64,000 nt of DNA. It comes from Phylloscopus collybita (Eukaryota; Chordata; Aves; Passeriformes; Phylloscopidae). The position numbers and the translations under genes were made by a program. Below are positions 1 to 12,536 of this stretch, one piece after another (positions within the stretch are counted from its first letter, which is position 1; each line of letters starts with the position of its first letter). The stretch lies in assembly GCA_027886175.1 (NCBI GenBank), contig JAJNNQ010000142.1, forward strand, positions 2,548,501 through 2,612,500. Direction: 5' to 3'. The notes beneath the pieces were generated by a model. The model ran no database searches. It was not told the origin of the DNA and saw only the letters and a program-made list of their open reading frames with translations.

Positions 1-86
1 CACCTGGGAGGTATCCTCATTTGTATGGAATTTTAGTGGAATTTTAGTAGGCATAAGCCCAGTATCTGGCAGACAGCATTACACAC

Positions 87-1740
87 GAACAGTGGCCCTT
101 TTCCATGGGAAACCAAAATCTCCACCCCATGTTGCTGATGTCACTTTGTAGGAGACGTTTTCCAATATAAGGGCAGAGAAACTTCCATCTGGTTGTAGAT
201 TGCACCTGGGAGATATCCTCATTTTTATGGAGTTTTAGTGGAATTTTAGTAGGAAGAAACCCCGTGGCAGGCAGACAGCATTAGACAAGAAAAATGGCCC
301 ATTTGATGGAAAACCAAAGTCTCCACCCCTCGTTCCTGATGTCCGTTTCTAGGAGGCCTTTGGCACTACAAGGGCAGACAAACTTCCGTCTGGTGGTTGA
401 TTGCATCGTTGAGATATCCTCATTTGTATGGAATTTCATCAGGTAGAAGCCCAGTGGCAGGCAGACAGCATTAGAGAAAAACGGTGGCCCTTTTCCATGG
501 GAAAACAAAGTCTCCAACCAGGCTCCTGATGTCAGTTTTTAGTAGGCCTTTGGCATTAAACGGGCAGACAAACTTCCATCTGGTGGGAAATTTTGTTTAG
601 GGAGATATCCTCATTTGTATGTAATTTCAGTAGTCATAAGCCCAGTGGCAAGGAGACAGCATTAAACAACAAGGGTGCCCCTTTTCCATGGGAAACCAAA
701 GCCTCCTTTCCAGAATCCTGATGTCAGTTTGTAGGAGGCCTTTGGCATTACAAGGGCAGACAAACTTTCATCTGGTGGTAGACTCTATCTGGGAGATATC
801 CTCATTTGTACGGGATTTTACTAGGCATAATCCCAGTGGCAGTCACATAGCATTAGACACAAACGGTGGCCCATTTCCATGGGAAAACAAAGTCTCCACC
901 CCACGTTCCTGATGTCAATTTATAGAAGGCGTTTGGAACTACAAGGGCAGAAAAACTTCCATCTGGTGGTAGATTGCACCTGGGAGATATCCTCATTTCT
1001 CTGGAATTTTATTGGAATTTTATTACGAAGATCCCCAGTGGCAGGCAGACAGCTTTAGACACGAACGGTGACCCATTTTTATGGGAAACCAAAGTCTCCA
1101 CCCCACGTTCCTGATGTCCGTTACTAGGAGGCCTTCGGCAGTACAAGGGTAGACAAACTTCCACCTGGTGGTAGATTGCTCCTGGGAGATATCCTCATTT
1201 GTATGGACCTTCAGCAGTCATAACCACAGTGCCAGGCAGACAGCATTAGACAGGAACGGTGGTCCTTTTCCTAGGGAAACCAAAGTCTCCACACCACGTT
1301 CCCGATGTCAGGTTTTAGTAGGCCATTGACAGTACAAGGGCAGAAAAACTTCCGTCTGGTGGTTGATTGCATCGGGAAGATATCCACATTTGTATGGAAT
1401 TTCAGCAGATAGAAGCCCAGTGGCAGGCAGACAGCATTAGACACGAACGGTGGCCCTTTTCCATGGGAAAACAAAGTCTCCAACCCAGGCTCCTGCTGTC
1501 AGTTTGTAGGAGGCCTTTGGCACTCCAAGGGCAGACAAACCTCCATCTCGTGGTGGATCGCACCTCGTAGATGTCCTTATTTGTATGGAATTTTAGTGGT
1601 ATTTTAGTACTCAGAAGCCCAGTTGCAGACAGAGAGCATTAAACATGAACGGTGGGCCTTTTCCATAGGAAACCAAAGTCTCCACGCCAGGTTCCGAATG
1701 TCAGTATAAAGGAGGCCTTTGGCACTGCAAGAGCAGACAA
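87..1740 (+). repeat. Segmental satellite duplication, copy 1 (offset 10797 bp)
   Basis: Matches 10884-12536 almost base for base, including rare variants such as the GAAAAACC/GATGGAAAACC monomer and the degenerate CAGTATAAAGGAGGCC monomer. The match breaks at about 1740, where this copy continues GTGGGAAATTGCATTTGGG and the other GTGGCATATTGCATCTGGG. Confidence 0.8.
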
Positions 1741-2144
1741 ACTTTCATCTGGTGGGAAATTGCATTTGGGAGATATCCTCATATGTATGGAACTTTGGTA
1801 GGCATATGCCCACTGGCAGGCAGACAGCATTAGACACGAACGGTGGCCTCTTTCCATGGAAAAACAAAGTCTCCACCCCACGTTCCTGATGTCAGTTTTT
1901 AGGAGACCTCTGGCACTACAGGAGGAGACAAACTTCCAACTGCTGGCATATTGCATCTGGGAGATATCCTCATTTGTGAGGTATTTCAGCAGGCATAACA
2001 CCAGTGACAGGCAGACAGCATTAGACACGAACGGTGCCCCTTTTCCATGGGAAACCAAAGTCTCCACCCCACGTTCCTGACGTCAGTTTTTAGGAGGCAT
2101 TTGGCACTACAGAGGCAGACAAACTTCCATCTGGTGGTAGATTG

Positions 2145-4490
2145 CATCTGGGAGACATCCTCATTTGTATGGAATTTTAGTGGGATTTTAATAGGCAGAA
2201 GCCTAGTGGTAGACGCAAGTCATTAGACACGAACGCTGGCCCATTTCCATGGGAAACCAAAGTCTCCACTCCAGGTTCCTGATGTGAGTTTGTAGGAGGC
2301 CTTTGGCACTACAAGAGCAGACAAAGTTCCATCTGGTAGTTGATTGCATCGAGGAGATATCCTCATTTGTATGGAATTTCAGCAGGCAGAAGCCCAGTGG
2401 CAGGCAGACAGCATTAGACACGAACAATGGACCTTTTCCATGGGAAACCAAAGTCTCCACCCTAGGTTCCTGATGGCAGTTTGTAGGAGGCCTTTGGAAA
2501 TACAAGGGCAGAGAAACTTCCATCTGGTGTTAGGTTGTAGCTGGGAGATATACTCATTTTTATGGAATTTTAGTGGAATTTTAGTAGGCAGAATCCCAGC
2601 AGCATGTAGACAGAATTAGACATGAATAGTGGCCCATTTCCATAGGAAACCAAAGTCTCCAACCCATGATCCTGATGTCATTTTCTAGGAGGCCTCTGGC
2701 ACTACAAGAGGGGACAAACTTCCAATTGGTGGCATATTGCATCTGGGAGATATCCTCATTTGTATGTAATTTTAGTACCCATAAGCCCAGTGGAAGGCAG
2801 ACAGCATTAGACACGAACGGTGGCCCTTTTCCAGGGGAAACCAAAGTCTCCGCCCCAGGTTTCTGATGACAATTTGTAGGAGGCCTTTGGAATTACAAGG
2901 GCAGACAAACTTCTATCTGGTGGTAGATTGCACCTGGGAGATATCCTCATTTGTATAGAATTTTAGTGGAATTTTAGTAGGCATAAGCCCAGTGGCAGGC
3001 AGACAGCATTAGACACGAACAAGGGACCTTTTCCATGGGAAACCAAAGTCTCCACCTCACGTTCCTGATGTCAGTTTGTAGGAGGGCTTTGGAACTACAA
3101 GGGCAGACAAACTTCCATCTGGTGGTAGATTGCACCTGGGAGATATCCTCATTTGTGAGGAATTTCAGAAGGCATAACCCCAGTGGCAGGCAGATAGCAT
3201 TAGACACGAACGGTGCCCTTTTCCATGGGAAACCAAAGTCTCCATCCCACGTTCCTGATGTCAGTCATTAAAAGGCGAATGGAACTACAAGGGCAGAAAA
3301 ATTTCCATCTGGTGGTAGATTGGACCTGGGAGATATCGCCATTTGTATGGAATTTTAGTGGTATTTTAGTAGGCAGAAGTCCAGCGGCAGGCAGACAGCA
3401 TTACACACGAACGCTGGCCAATATCCATGGGAAACCAAAGTCTCCAACCCAGGCTCCTCATGTCAGTTTGTAGGAGGCCTTTGGCATTAAAAGGGCAGAC
3501 AAACTTCCATCTGGTGGTTGATTGCATCGGCGAGATATGCTCATTTGTATGGGATTTCAGAAGGCAGAAGCCAAGTGGCACGCAGACAGCATTGGACACG
3601 AACAGTGGCCCATTTCCATGGGAAACCAAAATCTCCACCCCACGTTGCTGATGTCTCATTGTAGGAGGCGTTTTCCAATATAAGGGCAGAAAAACTTCCA
3701 TCTGGTTGTAGATTGCACCTGGGAGATATCCTCATTTCTATGGAATTTTAGTGGAATTTTAGTAGGAAGAAACCCAGTGGCAGGCAGACAGCATTAGACA
3801 CGAACAATGGCCCATTTCTATGGGAAACCAAAGCCTCCACTCCGGGTTCCGGGTTTCATTTTGTAGGAGGCCTTTGGCACTACAAGGGCAGACAAAGTTC
3901 CGTCTTGTGTTTGATTGAATCGAGGAGATACCCTCATTTGTATGGAATTTCAGCAGGCAGAAGCCCAGTGGCAGGCAGACAGCATTAGACACGAACAATG
4001 GACTTTTTCCATGGGAAACCAAAGTCTCCACCTCACGTTCCTGATGTCAGTTTGTAGGAGGCCTTTGGAAATACAAGGGCAGGCAAACTTCCATCTGGTG
4101 GTAGATTGCACCTGGGAGATAACCTCATTTCTATAGAATTTTAGTGGAATTTTAGTAGGCATAAGGCCAGTGGCTGCCAGACAGCATTAGACACGAACGG
4201 TGGGCATTTCTTTGGGAAACAAAAGTCTCCACCCCCCGTTCGGGATGTCAGTTTTTAGGTGGCCTTTGGCACTACGGGGGCAGAAAAACTTCCACCCAGT
4301 GGTAGATTACACCTGGGAGATATCCTCATTTGTATGGAACTTCAGCAGTCATCACCACAGTGCCAGGCAGACAGCATTAGACAGGAACGGTGGTCCTTTT
4401 CCATGGGAAAGCAAAGTCTCCACCCCAGGTTCCTGATGGCAGTTTGTAGGAGGCCTTTGGAAACACAAGGGCAGAGAATCTTCCATCTGG
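2145..4490 (+). repeat. Higher-order satellite block, copy 1 (offset 4332 bp)
   Basis: About 12 monomers repeated at 6477-8822 with only scattered substitutions (for example near 2336, 3063 and 3284). The boundaries are set by the sequence changes GGTGGTAGATTGCATCTGGG versus GGTTGTAGATTGCACATGGG on the left and GTGTTAGATTGCACCTGG versus GTGGTAGATTGCACATGAG on the right. Confidence 0.82.
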
Positions 4491-4839
4491 TGTTAGATTG
4501 CACCTGGGAGATATACTCATTTGTATGGAATTTTAGTGGAATATTAGTAGACAGAATCCCAGCTGCAGGTAGACAGAATTAGACATGAATAGTGGCTCAT
4601 TTCCATGGGAAACCAAAGTCTGCACCCCAGGTTCCTCATGTCATTTTCTAGGAGGCCTCTGGCACTACAGGAGGAGAAAAAGTTCCTATTGGTGGCATAT
4701 TGCATCTAGGAGATATCCTCATTTGTATGTAATTTTAATAGCCATAAGCCCAGTGGCAGGCAGACAGTATTAGACACGAACGGTGGCCCTTTTCCATGGT
4801 AAACCAAAGTCTCCGCCTCAGGTTCTTGATGTCAATTTG

Positions 4840-5572
4840 TAGGAAGCCTTTGGCTCTTCAGGGGCAGACAAACTTCCATCTGGTGGTAGATTGCACCTGG
4901 GAGACATCCTCATTTGTATAGAATTTTAGTGGAATTTTAGTCGGCATAAGCCCAGTGTCTCGCAGACAGCATTAGACACGAACTGTGGTCCATTTCCTTG
5001 GGAAACCAAAGTCTCCATCTCACATACCTGATGTCAGTTTGTAGGAGGCCTTTGGCACTACAAGGGCAGATAAACTTCCAACTGGTGGTAGATTCCGTGC
5101 GGGAGATATCCTCATTTGTGAGGAATTTCAGCAGGCATAACCCCAGTGGCAGGCAGACAGCATTAGACACAAACGGTGGTCCTTTTCCATGGGAAACCGA
5201 AGTCTCTACCCCACGTTCCTGATATTAGCTTGTAAGAGGCCTTTGGAAGTACAAGGGCAGAAAAACTTCCATCTGGTGGTAGATTGCACCTGGGAGATAT
5301 CCTCATTTTTATGGAATTTCAGTGGTATTAAAGTAGGCAGAAATCCAGCAGCAGGCAGACTGCTTTACACACGAACGCTGGCCCATATCCATGGGAAACC
5401 AAAGTGTCCACTCCAGGCTCCTCATGTCAGTTTATAGAAGGCCTTTGGAAATACAAGGGCAGAAAAACTTATATCTGGCGGTAGACTGCACCCGGGAGAT
5501 GTCTTCATTTGTATGGAATTTCAGTGGAATTTTCGTAGGTAGAAGCCCAATGGCCGACAGACATTATTAGAC
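4840..5572 (+). repeat. Satellite block repeated at 9958-10690 (offset 5118 bp)
   Basis: About four monomers, including the unusual CATCTCACATACCTGATG and GATTCCGTGCGGGAG variants, occur again about 5.1 kb downstream with very few changes (for example one base near 5227 versus 10345). Confidence 0.75.
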
Positions 5573-6476
5573 ACGAACGGTGGCCCTTTTCCATGGGAAA
5601 ACAAAGTCTCCAACCCAGGCTCCTGATGTCAGTTTGTAGGAGGCCTTTGGCACTACAAGGGCAGACAAACCTCCATCTAGTGGTGGATCGCACCTCGTAG
5701 ATGTCCTTATTTGTATGGAATTTTAGTGGTATTTTAGTACTCAGAAGCCCAGTTGCAGACAGAGAGCATTAAACATGAACGGTGGGCCTTTTCCATAGGA
5801 AACCAAAGTCTCCACGCCAGGTTCCGAATGTCAGTATAAAGGAGGCCTTTGGCACTGCAAGAGCAGACAAACTTCCATCTGGTGGCATATTGCATCTGGG
5901 AGATATCCTCATTTGTATGGAACTTCAGCAGTCATAACCACAGTGCCAGGCAGACAGCATTAGACAGGAACGGTGGTCCTTTTCCATGGGAAACCAAAGT
6001 CTCCACCCTAGGTTTCTGATGGCAGTTTGTAGGAGGCCTTTGGAAACATAAGGGCAGAGAAACTTCCATCTGGTGTTAGTTTGCACCTGGGAGATATTCG
6101 CATTTGAATGGAATTTTAGAGGAATTTTAGTAGGCAGAATCCCAGCGGCAGGCAGACAGAATTAGACATGAATAGTGGCCCATTTCCATGGGAAACCAAA
6201 GTCTCCACCCCAGGTTCCTGATGTCATTTTCTAGGAGGCCTCTGGCACTACAAGACGAGACAAACTTCCAACTGGTGGCATATTGCATCTGGGAGATATC
6301 CTCATTTGTATGTAATTTTAGTAGGCATAAGCCCAGTGGCAGGCAGACAGCATTAGACAGGAACGGTGGTCCTTTTCAATGGGAAACCAAAGTCTCCGCC
6401 CCAGGTTCCTGATGTCAATTTGTAGGAAGCCTTTGGCTCTACAGGGGCAGACAAACTTCCATCTGGTTGTAGATTG

Positions 6477-8822
6477 CACATGGGAGACATCCTCATTTGT
6501 ATGGAATTTTAGTGGGATTTTAATAGGCAGAAGCCTAGTGGTAGACGCAAGTCATTAGACACAAACGCTGGCCCATTTCCATGGGAAACCAAAGTCTCCA
6601 CTCCAGGTTCCTGATGTGAGTTTGTAGGAGGCCTTTGGCACTACAAGAGCAGACAAAGTTCCATCTGGTGGTTGATTGCATCGAGGAGATATCCTCATTT
6701 GTATGGAATTTCAGCAGGCAGAAGCCCAGTGGCAGGCAGACAGCATTAGACACGAACAATGGACCTTTTGCATGGGAAACCAAAGTCTCCACCCTAGGTT
6801 CCTGATGGCAGTTTGTAGGAGGCCTTTGGAAATACAAGGGCAGAGAAACTTCCATCTGGTGTTAGGTTGTAGCTGGGAGATATACTCATTTTTATGGAAT
6901 TTTAGTGGAATTTTAGTAGGCAGAATCCCAGCAGCATGTAGACAGAATTAGACATGAATAGTGGCCCATTTCCATAGGAAACCAAAGTCTCCAACCCATG
7001 ATCCTGATGTCATTTTCTAGGAGACCTCTGGCACTACAAGAGGGGACAAACTTCCAATTGGTGGCATATTGCATCTGGGAGATATCCTCATTTGTATGTA
7101 ATTTTAGTACCCATAAGCCCAGTGGAAGGCAGACAGCATTAGACACGAACGGTGGCCCTTTTCCAGGGGAAACCAAAGTCTCCGCCCCAGGTTTCTGATG
7201 ACAATTTGTAGGAGGCCTTTGGAATTACAAGGGCAGACAAACTTCTATCTGGTGGTAGATTGCACCTGGGAGATATCCTCATTTGTATAGAATTTTAGTG
7301 GAATTTTAGTAGGCATAAGCCCAGTGGCAGGCAGACAGCATTAGACACGAACAAGGGACCTTTTCCATGGGAAACCAAAGTCTCCACCTCACATTCCTGA
7401 TGTCAGTTTGTAGGAGGGCTTTGGAACTACAAGGGCAGACAAACTTCCATCTGGTGGTAGATTGCACCTGGGAGATATCCTCATTTGTGAGGAATTTCAG
7501 AAGGCATAACCCCAGTGGCAGGCAGATAGCATTAGACACGAACGGTGCCCTTTTCCATGGGAAACCAAAGTCTCCATCCCACGTTCCTGATGTCAGTCAT
7601 TAAGAGGCGAATGGAACTACAAGGGCAGAAAAATTTCCATCTGGTGGTAGATTGGACCTGGGAGATATCGCCATTTGTATGGAATTTTAGTGGTATTTTA
7701 GTAGGCAGAAGTCCAGCGGCAGGCAGACAGCATTACACACGAACGCTGGCTAATATCCATGGGAAACCAAAGTCTCCAACCCAGGCTCCTCATGTCAGTT
7801 TGTAGGAGGCCTTTGGCATTAAAAGGGCAGACAAACTTCCATCTGGTGGTTGATTGCATCGGCGAGATATGCTCATTTGTATGGGATTTCAGAAGGCAGA
7901 AGCCAAGTGGCATGCAGACAGCATTGGACACGAACAGTGGCCCATTTCCATGGGAAACCAAAATCTCCACCCCACGTTGCTGATGTCTCATTGTAGGCGG
8001 CGTTTTCCAATATAAGGGCAGAAAAACTTCCATCTGGTTGTAGATTGCACCTGGGAGATATCCTCATTTCTATGGAATTTTAGTGGAATTTTAGTAGGAA
8101 GAAACCCAGTGGCAGGCAGACAGCATTAGACACGAACAATGGCCCATTTCTATGGGAAACCAAAGCCTCCACTCCGGGTTCCGGGTGTCATTTTGTAGGA
8201 GGCCTTTGGCACTACAAGGGCAGACAAAGTTCCGTCTTGTGTTTGATTGAATCGAGGAGATACCCTCATTTGTATGGAATTTCAGCAGGCAGAAGCCCAG
8301 TGGCAGGCAGACAGCATTAGACACGAACAATGGACCTTTTCCATGGGAAACCAAAGTCTCCACCTCACGTTCCTGATGTCAGTTTGTAGGAGGCCTTTGG
8401 AAATACAAGGGCAGGCAAACTTCCATCTGGTGGTAGATTGCACCTGGGAGATAACCTCATTTCTATAGAATTTTAGTGGAATTTTAGTAGGCATAAGGCC
8501 AGTGGCTGCCAGACAGCATTAGACACGAACGGTGGGCATTTCTTTGGGAAACAAAAGTCTCCACCCCCCGTTCGGGATGTCAGTTTTTAGGTGGCCTTTG
8601 GCACTACGGGGGCAGAAAAACTTCCACCCAGTGGTAGATTACACCTGGGAGATATCCTCATTTGTATGGAACTTCAGCAGTCATCACCACAGTGCCAGGC
8701 AGACAGCATTAGACAGGAACGGTGGTCCTTTTCCATGGGAAAGCAAAGTCTCCACCCCAGGTTCCTGATGGCAGTTTGTAGGAGGCCTTTGGAAACACAA
8801 GGGCAGAGAATCTTCCATCTGG
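6477..8822 (+). repeat. Higher-order satellite block, copy 2 (offset 4332 bp)
   Basis: Near-identical partner of 2145-4490. Its segment at about 7690-8310 is present a third time at about 9261-9880 (offset 1571 bp). Confidence 0.82.
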
Positions 8823-10883
8823 TGGTAGATTGCACATGAGAGACATCCTCATTTGTATGGAATTTTAGTGGAATTTTAATAGGCAGAAGCCTCGTGGCAG
8901 GCACACATCATTAGACACGAACGCTGGCCCAGTTCCATGGGAAACCAAAGTTTCCAATCCAGGATCCTTATGTCAGTTTGAAGGAGGCGTTTGGCACTAC
9001 AAGGGCGGACAAAGTTCCGTCTGGTGGTTGATTGCATCGAGGAGATATCCTCATTTGTATGGAATTTCAGCAGGCAGAAGCCCAGTGGCACACAGACAGC
9101 ATTAGACATGAACAATGGACCTTTTCCATGGGAAACCAAAGTCTCCAGCTCACGTTCCTGATGTCAGTTTGTAGGAGGCCTTTGGAACTACAAGGGCAGA
9201 CAAACTTCCATCTGGTGGTAGATTGCACCTGGGAGATATCCTCATTTGTATAGAATTTTAGTGGAATTTTAGTAGGCAGAAGTCCAGCGGCAGGCAGACA
9301 GCATTACACACGAACGCTGGCCAATATCCATGGGAAACCAAAGTCTCCAACCCAGGCTCCTCATGTCAGTTTGTAGGAGGCCTTTGGCATTAAAAGGGCA
9401 GACAAACTTCCATCTGGTGGTTGATTGCATCGGCGAGATATGCTCATTTGTATGGGATTTCAGAAGGCAGAAGCCAAGTGGCACGCAGACAGCATTGGAC
9501 ACGAACAGTGGCCCATTTCCATGGGAAACCAAAATCTCCACCCCACGTTGCTGATGTCTCATTGTAGGAGGCGTTTTCCAATATAAGGGCAGAAAAACTT
9601 CCATCTGGTTGTAGATTGCACCTGGGAGATATCCTCATTTCTATGGAATTTTAGTGGAATTTTAGTAGGAAGAAACCCAGTGGCAGGCAGACAGCATTAG
9701 ACACGAACAATGGCCCATTTCTATGGGAAACCAAAGCCTCCACTCCGGGTTCCGGGTGTCATTTTGTAGGAGGCCTTTGGCACTACAAGGGCAGACAAAG
9801 TTCCGTCTTGTGTTTGATTGAATCGAGGAGATACCCTCATTTGTATGGAATTTCAGCAGGCAGAAGCCCAGTGGCAGGCAGACAGCATTAGACGCGAACG
9901 GTGGCCCTTTTCCATGGGAAACCAAAGTCTCCGCCTAAGGTTCTTGATGTCAATTTGTAGGAAGCCTTTGGCTCTTCAGGGGCAGACAAACTTCCATCTG
10001 GTGGTAGATTGCACCTGGGAGACATCCTCATTTGTATAGAATTTTAGTGGAATTTTAGTCGGCATAAGCCCAGTGTCTCGCAGACAGCATTAGACACGAA
10101 CTGTGGTCCATTTCCTTGGGAAACCAAAGTCTCCATCTCACATACCTGATGTCAGTTTGTAGGAGGCCTTTGGCACTACAAGGGCAGATAAACTTCCAAC
10201 TGGTGGTAGATTCCGTGCGGGAGATATCCTCATTTGTGAGGAATTTCAGCAGGCATAACCCCAGTGGCAGGCAGACAGCATTAGACACAAACGGTGGTCC
10301 TTTTCCATGGGAAACCGAAGTCTCTACCCCACGTTCCTGATATTAGTTTGTAAGAGGCCTTTGGAAGTACAAGGGCAGAAAAACTTCCATCTGGTGGTAG
10401 ATTGCACCTGGGAGATATCCTCATTTTTATGGAATTTCAGTGGTATTAAAGTAGGCAGAAATCCAGCAGCAGGCAGACTGCTTTACACACGAACGCTGGC
10501 CCATATCCATGGGAAACCAAAGTGTCCACTCCAGGCTCCTCATGTCAGTTTATAGAAGGCCTTTGGAAATACAAGGGCAGAAAAACTTATATCTGGCGGT
10601 AGACTGCACCCGGGAGATGTCTTCATTTGTATGGAATTTCAGTGGAATTTTCGTAGGTAGAAGCCCAATGGCCGACAGACATTATTAGACACGAACGGTG
10701 GCCCATTTCCATGAGAAACCAAAGTCTCCACCCCAGGTTCCTGATGTCAGTTTTTAGGAGGCCTTTGGCACTAGAAGGGCAAAAAAACTTCCAACTGGTG
10801 GGAGATTCCATCTGGGAAATATCCTCATTTGTGAGGAATTTCAGTAGGCATAACTCCAGTGGCAGGCAGACAGCATTAGACAC

Positions 10884-12536
10884 GAACAGTGGCCCTTTTC
10901 CATGGGAAACCAAAATCTCCACCCCATGTTGCTGATGTCACTTTGTAGGAGACGTTTTCCAATATAAGGGCAGAGAAACTTCCATCTGGTTGTAGATTGC
11001 ACCTGGGAGATATCCTCATTTTTATGGAGTTTTAGTGGAATTTTAGTAGGAAGAAACCCCGTGGCAGGCAGACAGCATTAGACAAGAAAAATGGCCCATT
11101 TGATGGAAAACCAAAGTCTCCACCCCTCGTTCCTTTTGTCCGTTTCTAGGAGGCCTTTGGCACTACAAGGGCAGACAAACTTCCGTCTGGTGGTTGATTG
11201 CATCGTTGAGATATCCTCATTTTTATGGAATTTCATCAGGTAGAAGCCCAGTGGCAGGCAGACAGCATTAGAGAGGAACGGTGGCCCTTTTCCATGGGAA
11301 AACAAAGTCTCCAACCAGGCTCCTGATGTCAGTTTTTAGTAGGCCTTTGGCATTAAAAGGGCAGACAAACTTCCATCTGGTGGGAAATTTTGTTAGGGAG
11401 ATATCCTCATTTGTATGTAATTTCAGTAGTCATAAGCCCAGTGGCAAGGAGACAGCATTAAACAAAAAGGGTGCACATTTTCCAAGGGAAACCAAAGCCT
11501 CCTTTCCAGAATCCTGATGTCAGTTTGTAGGAGGCCTTTGGCATTACAAGGGCAGACAAACTTTCATCTGGTGGTAGACTCTATCTGGGAGATATCCTCA
11601 TTTGTACGGGATTTTACTAGGCATAATCCCAGTGGCAGTCACATAGCATTAGACACAAACGGTGGCCCATTTCCATGGGAAAACAAAGTCTCCACCCCAC
11701 GTTCCTGATGTCAATTTATAGAAGGCGTTTGGAACTACAAGGGCAGACAAACTTCCATCTGGTGGTAGATTGCACCTGGGAGATATCCTCATTTCTCTGG
11801 AATTTTATTGGAATTTTATTACGAAGATCCCCAGTGGCAGGCAGACAGCTTTAGACACGAACGGTGGCCCATTTTTATGGGAAACCAAAGTCTCCACCCC
11901 ACGTTCCTGATGTCCGTTACTAGGAGGCCTTCGGCAGTACAAGGGTAGACAAACTTCCACCTGGTGGTAGATTGCTCCTGGGAGATATCCTCATTTGTAT
12001 GGACCTTCAGCAGTCATAACCACAGTGCCAGGCAGACAGCATTAGACAGGAACGGTGGTCCTTTTCCTAGGGAAACCAAAGTCTCCACACCACGTTCCCG
12101 ATGTCAGGTTTTAGTAGGCCATTGACAGTACAAGGGCAGAAAAACTTCCGTCTGGTGGTTGATTGCATCGGGAAGATATCCACATTTGTATGGAATTTCA
12201 GCAGATAGAAGCCCAGTGGCAGGCAGACAGCATTAGACACGAACGGTGGCCCTTTTCCATGGGAAAACAAAGTCTCCAACCCAGGCTCCTGATGTCAGTT
12301 TGTAGGAGGCCTTTGGCACTACAAGGGCAGACAAACCTCCATCTCGTGGTGGATCGCACCTCGTAGATGTCCTTATTTGTATGGAATTTTAGTGGTATTT
12401 TAGTACTCAGAAGCCCAGTTGCAGACAGAGAGCATTAAACATGAACGGTGGGCCTTTTCCATAGGAAACCAAAGTCTCCACGCCAGGTTCCGAATGTCAG
12501 TATAAAGGAGGCCTTTGGCACTGCAAGAGCAGACAA
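10884..12536 (+). repeat. Segmental satellite duplication, copy 2 (offset 10797 bp)
   Basis: Near-identical partner of 87-1740. Its right part (about 12232-13080) also matches about 5566-6412 at an offset of 6666 bp, so it is a mosaic of at least two older blocks. Confidence 0.8.
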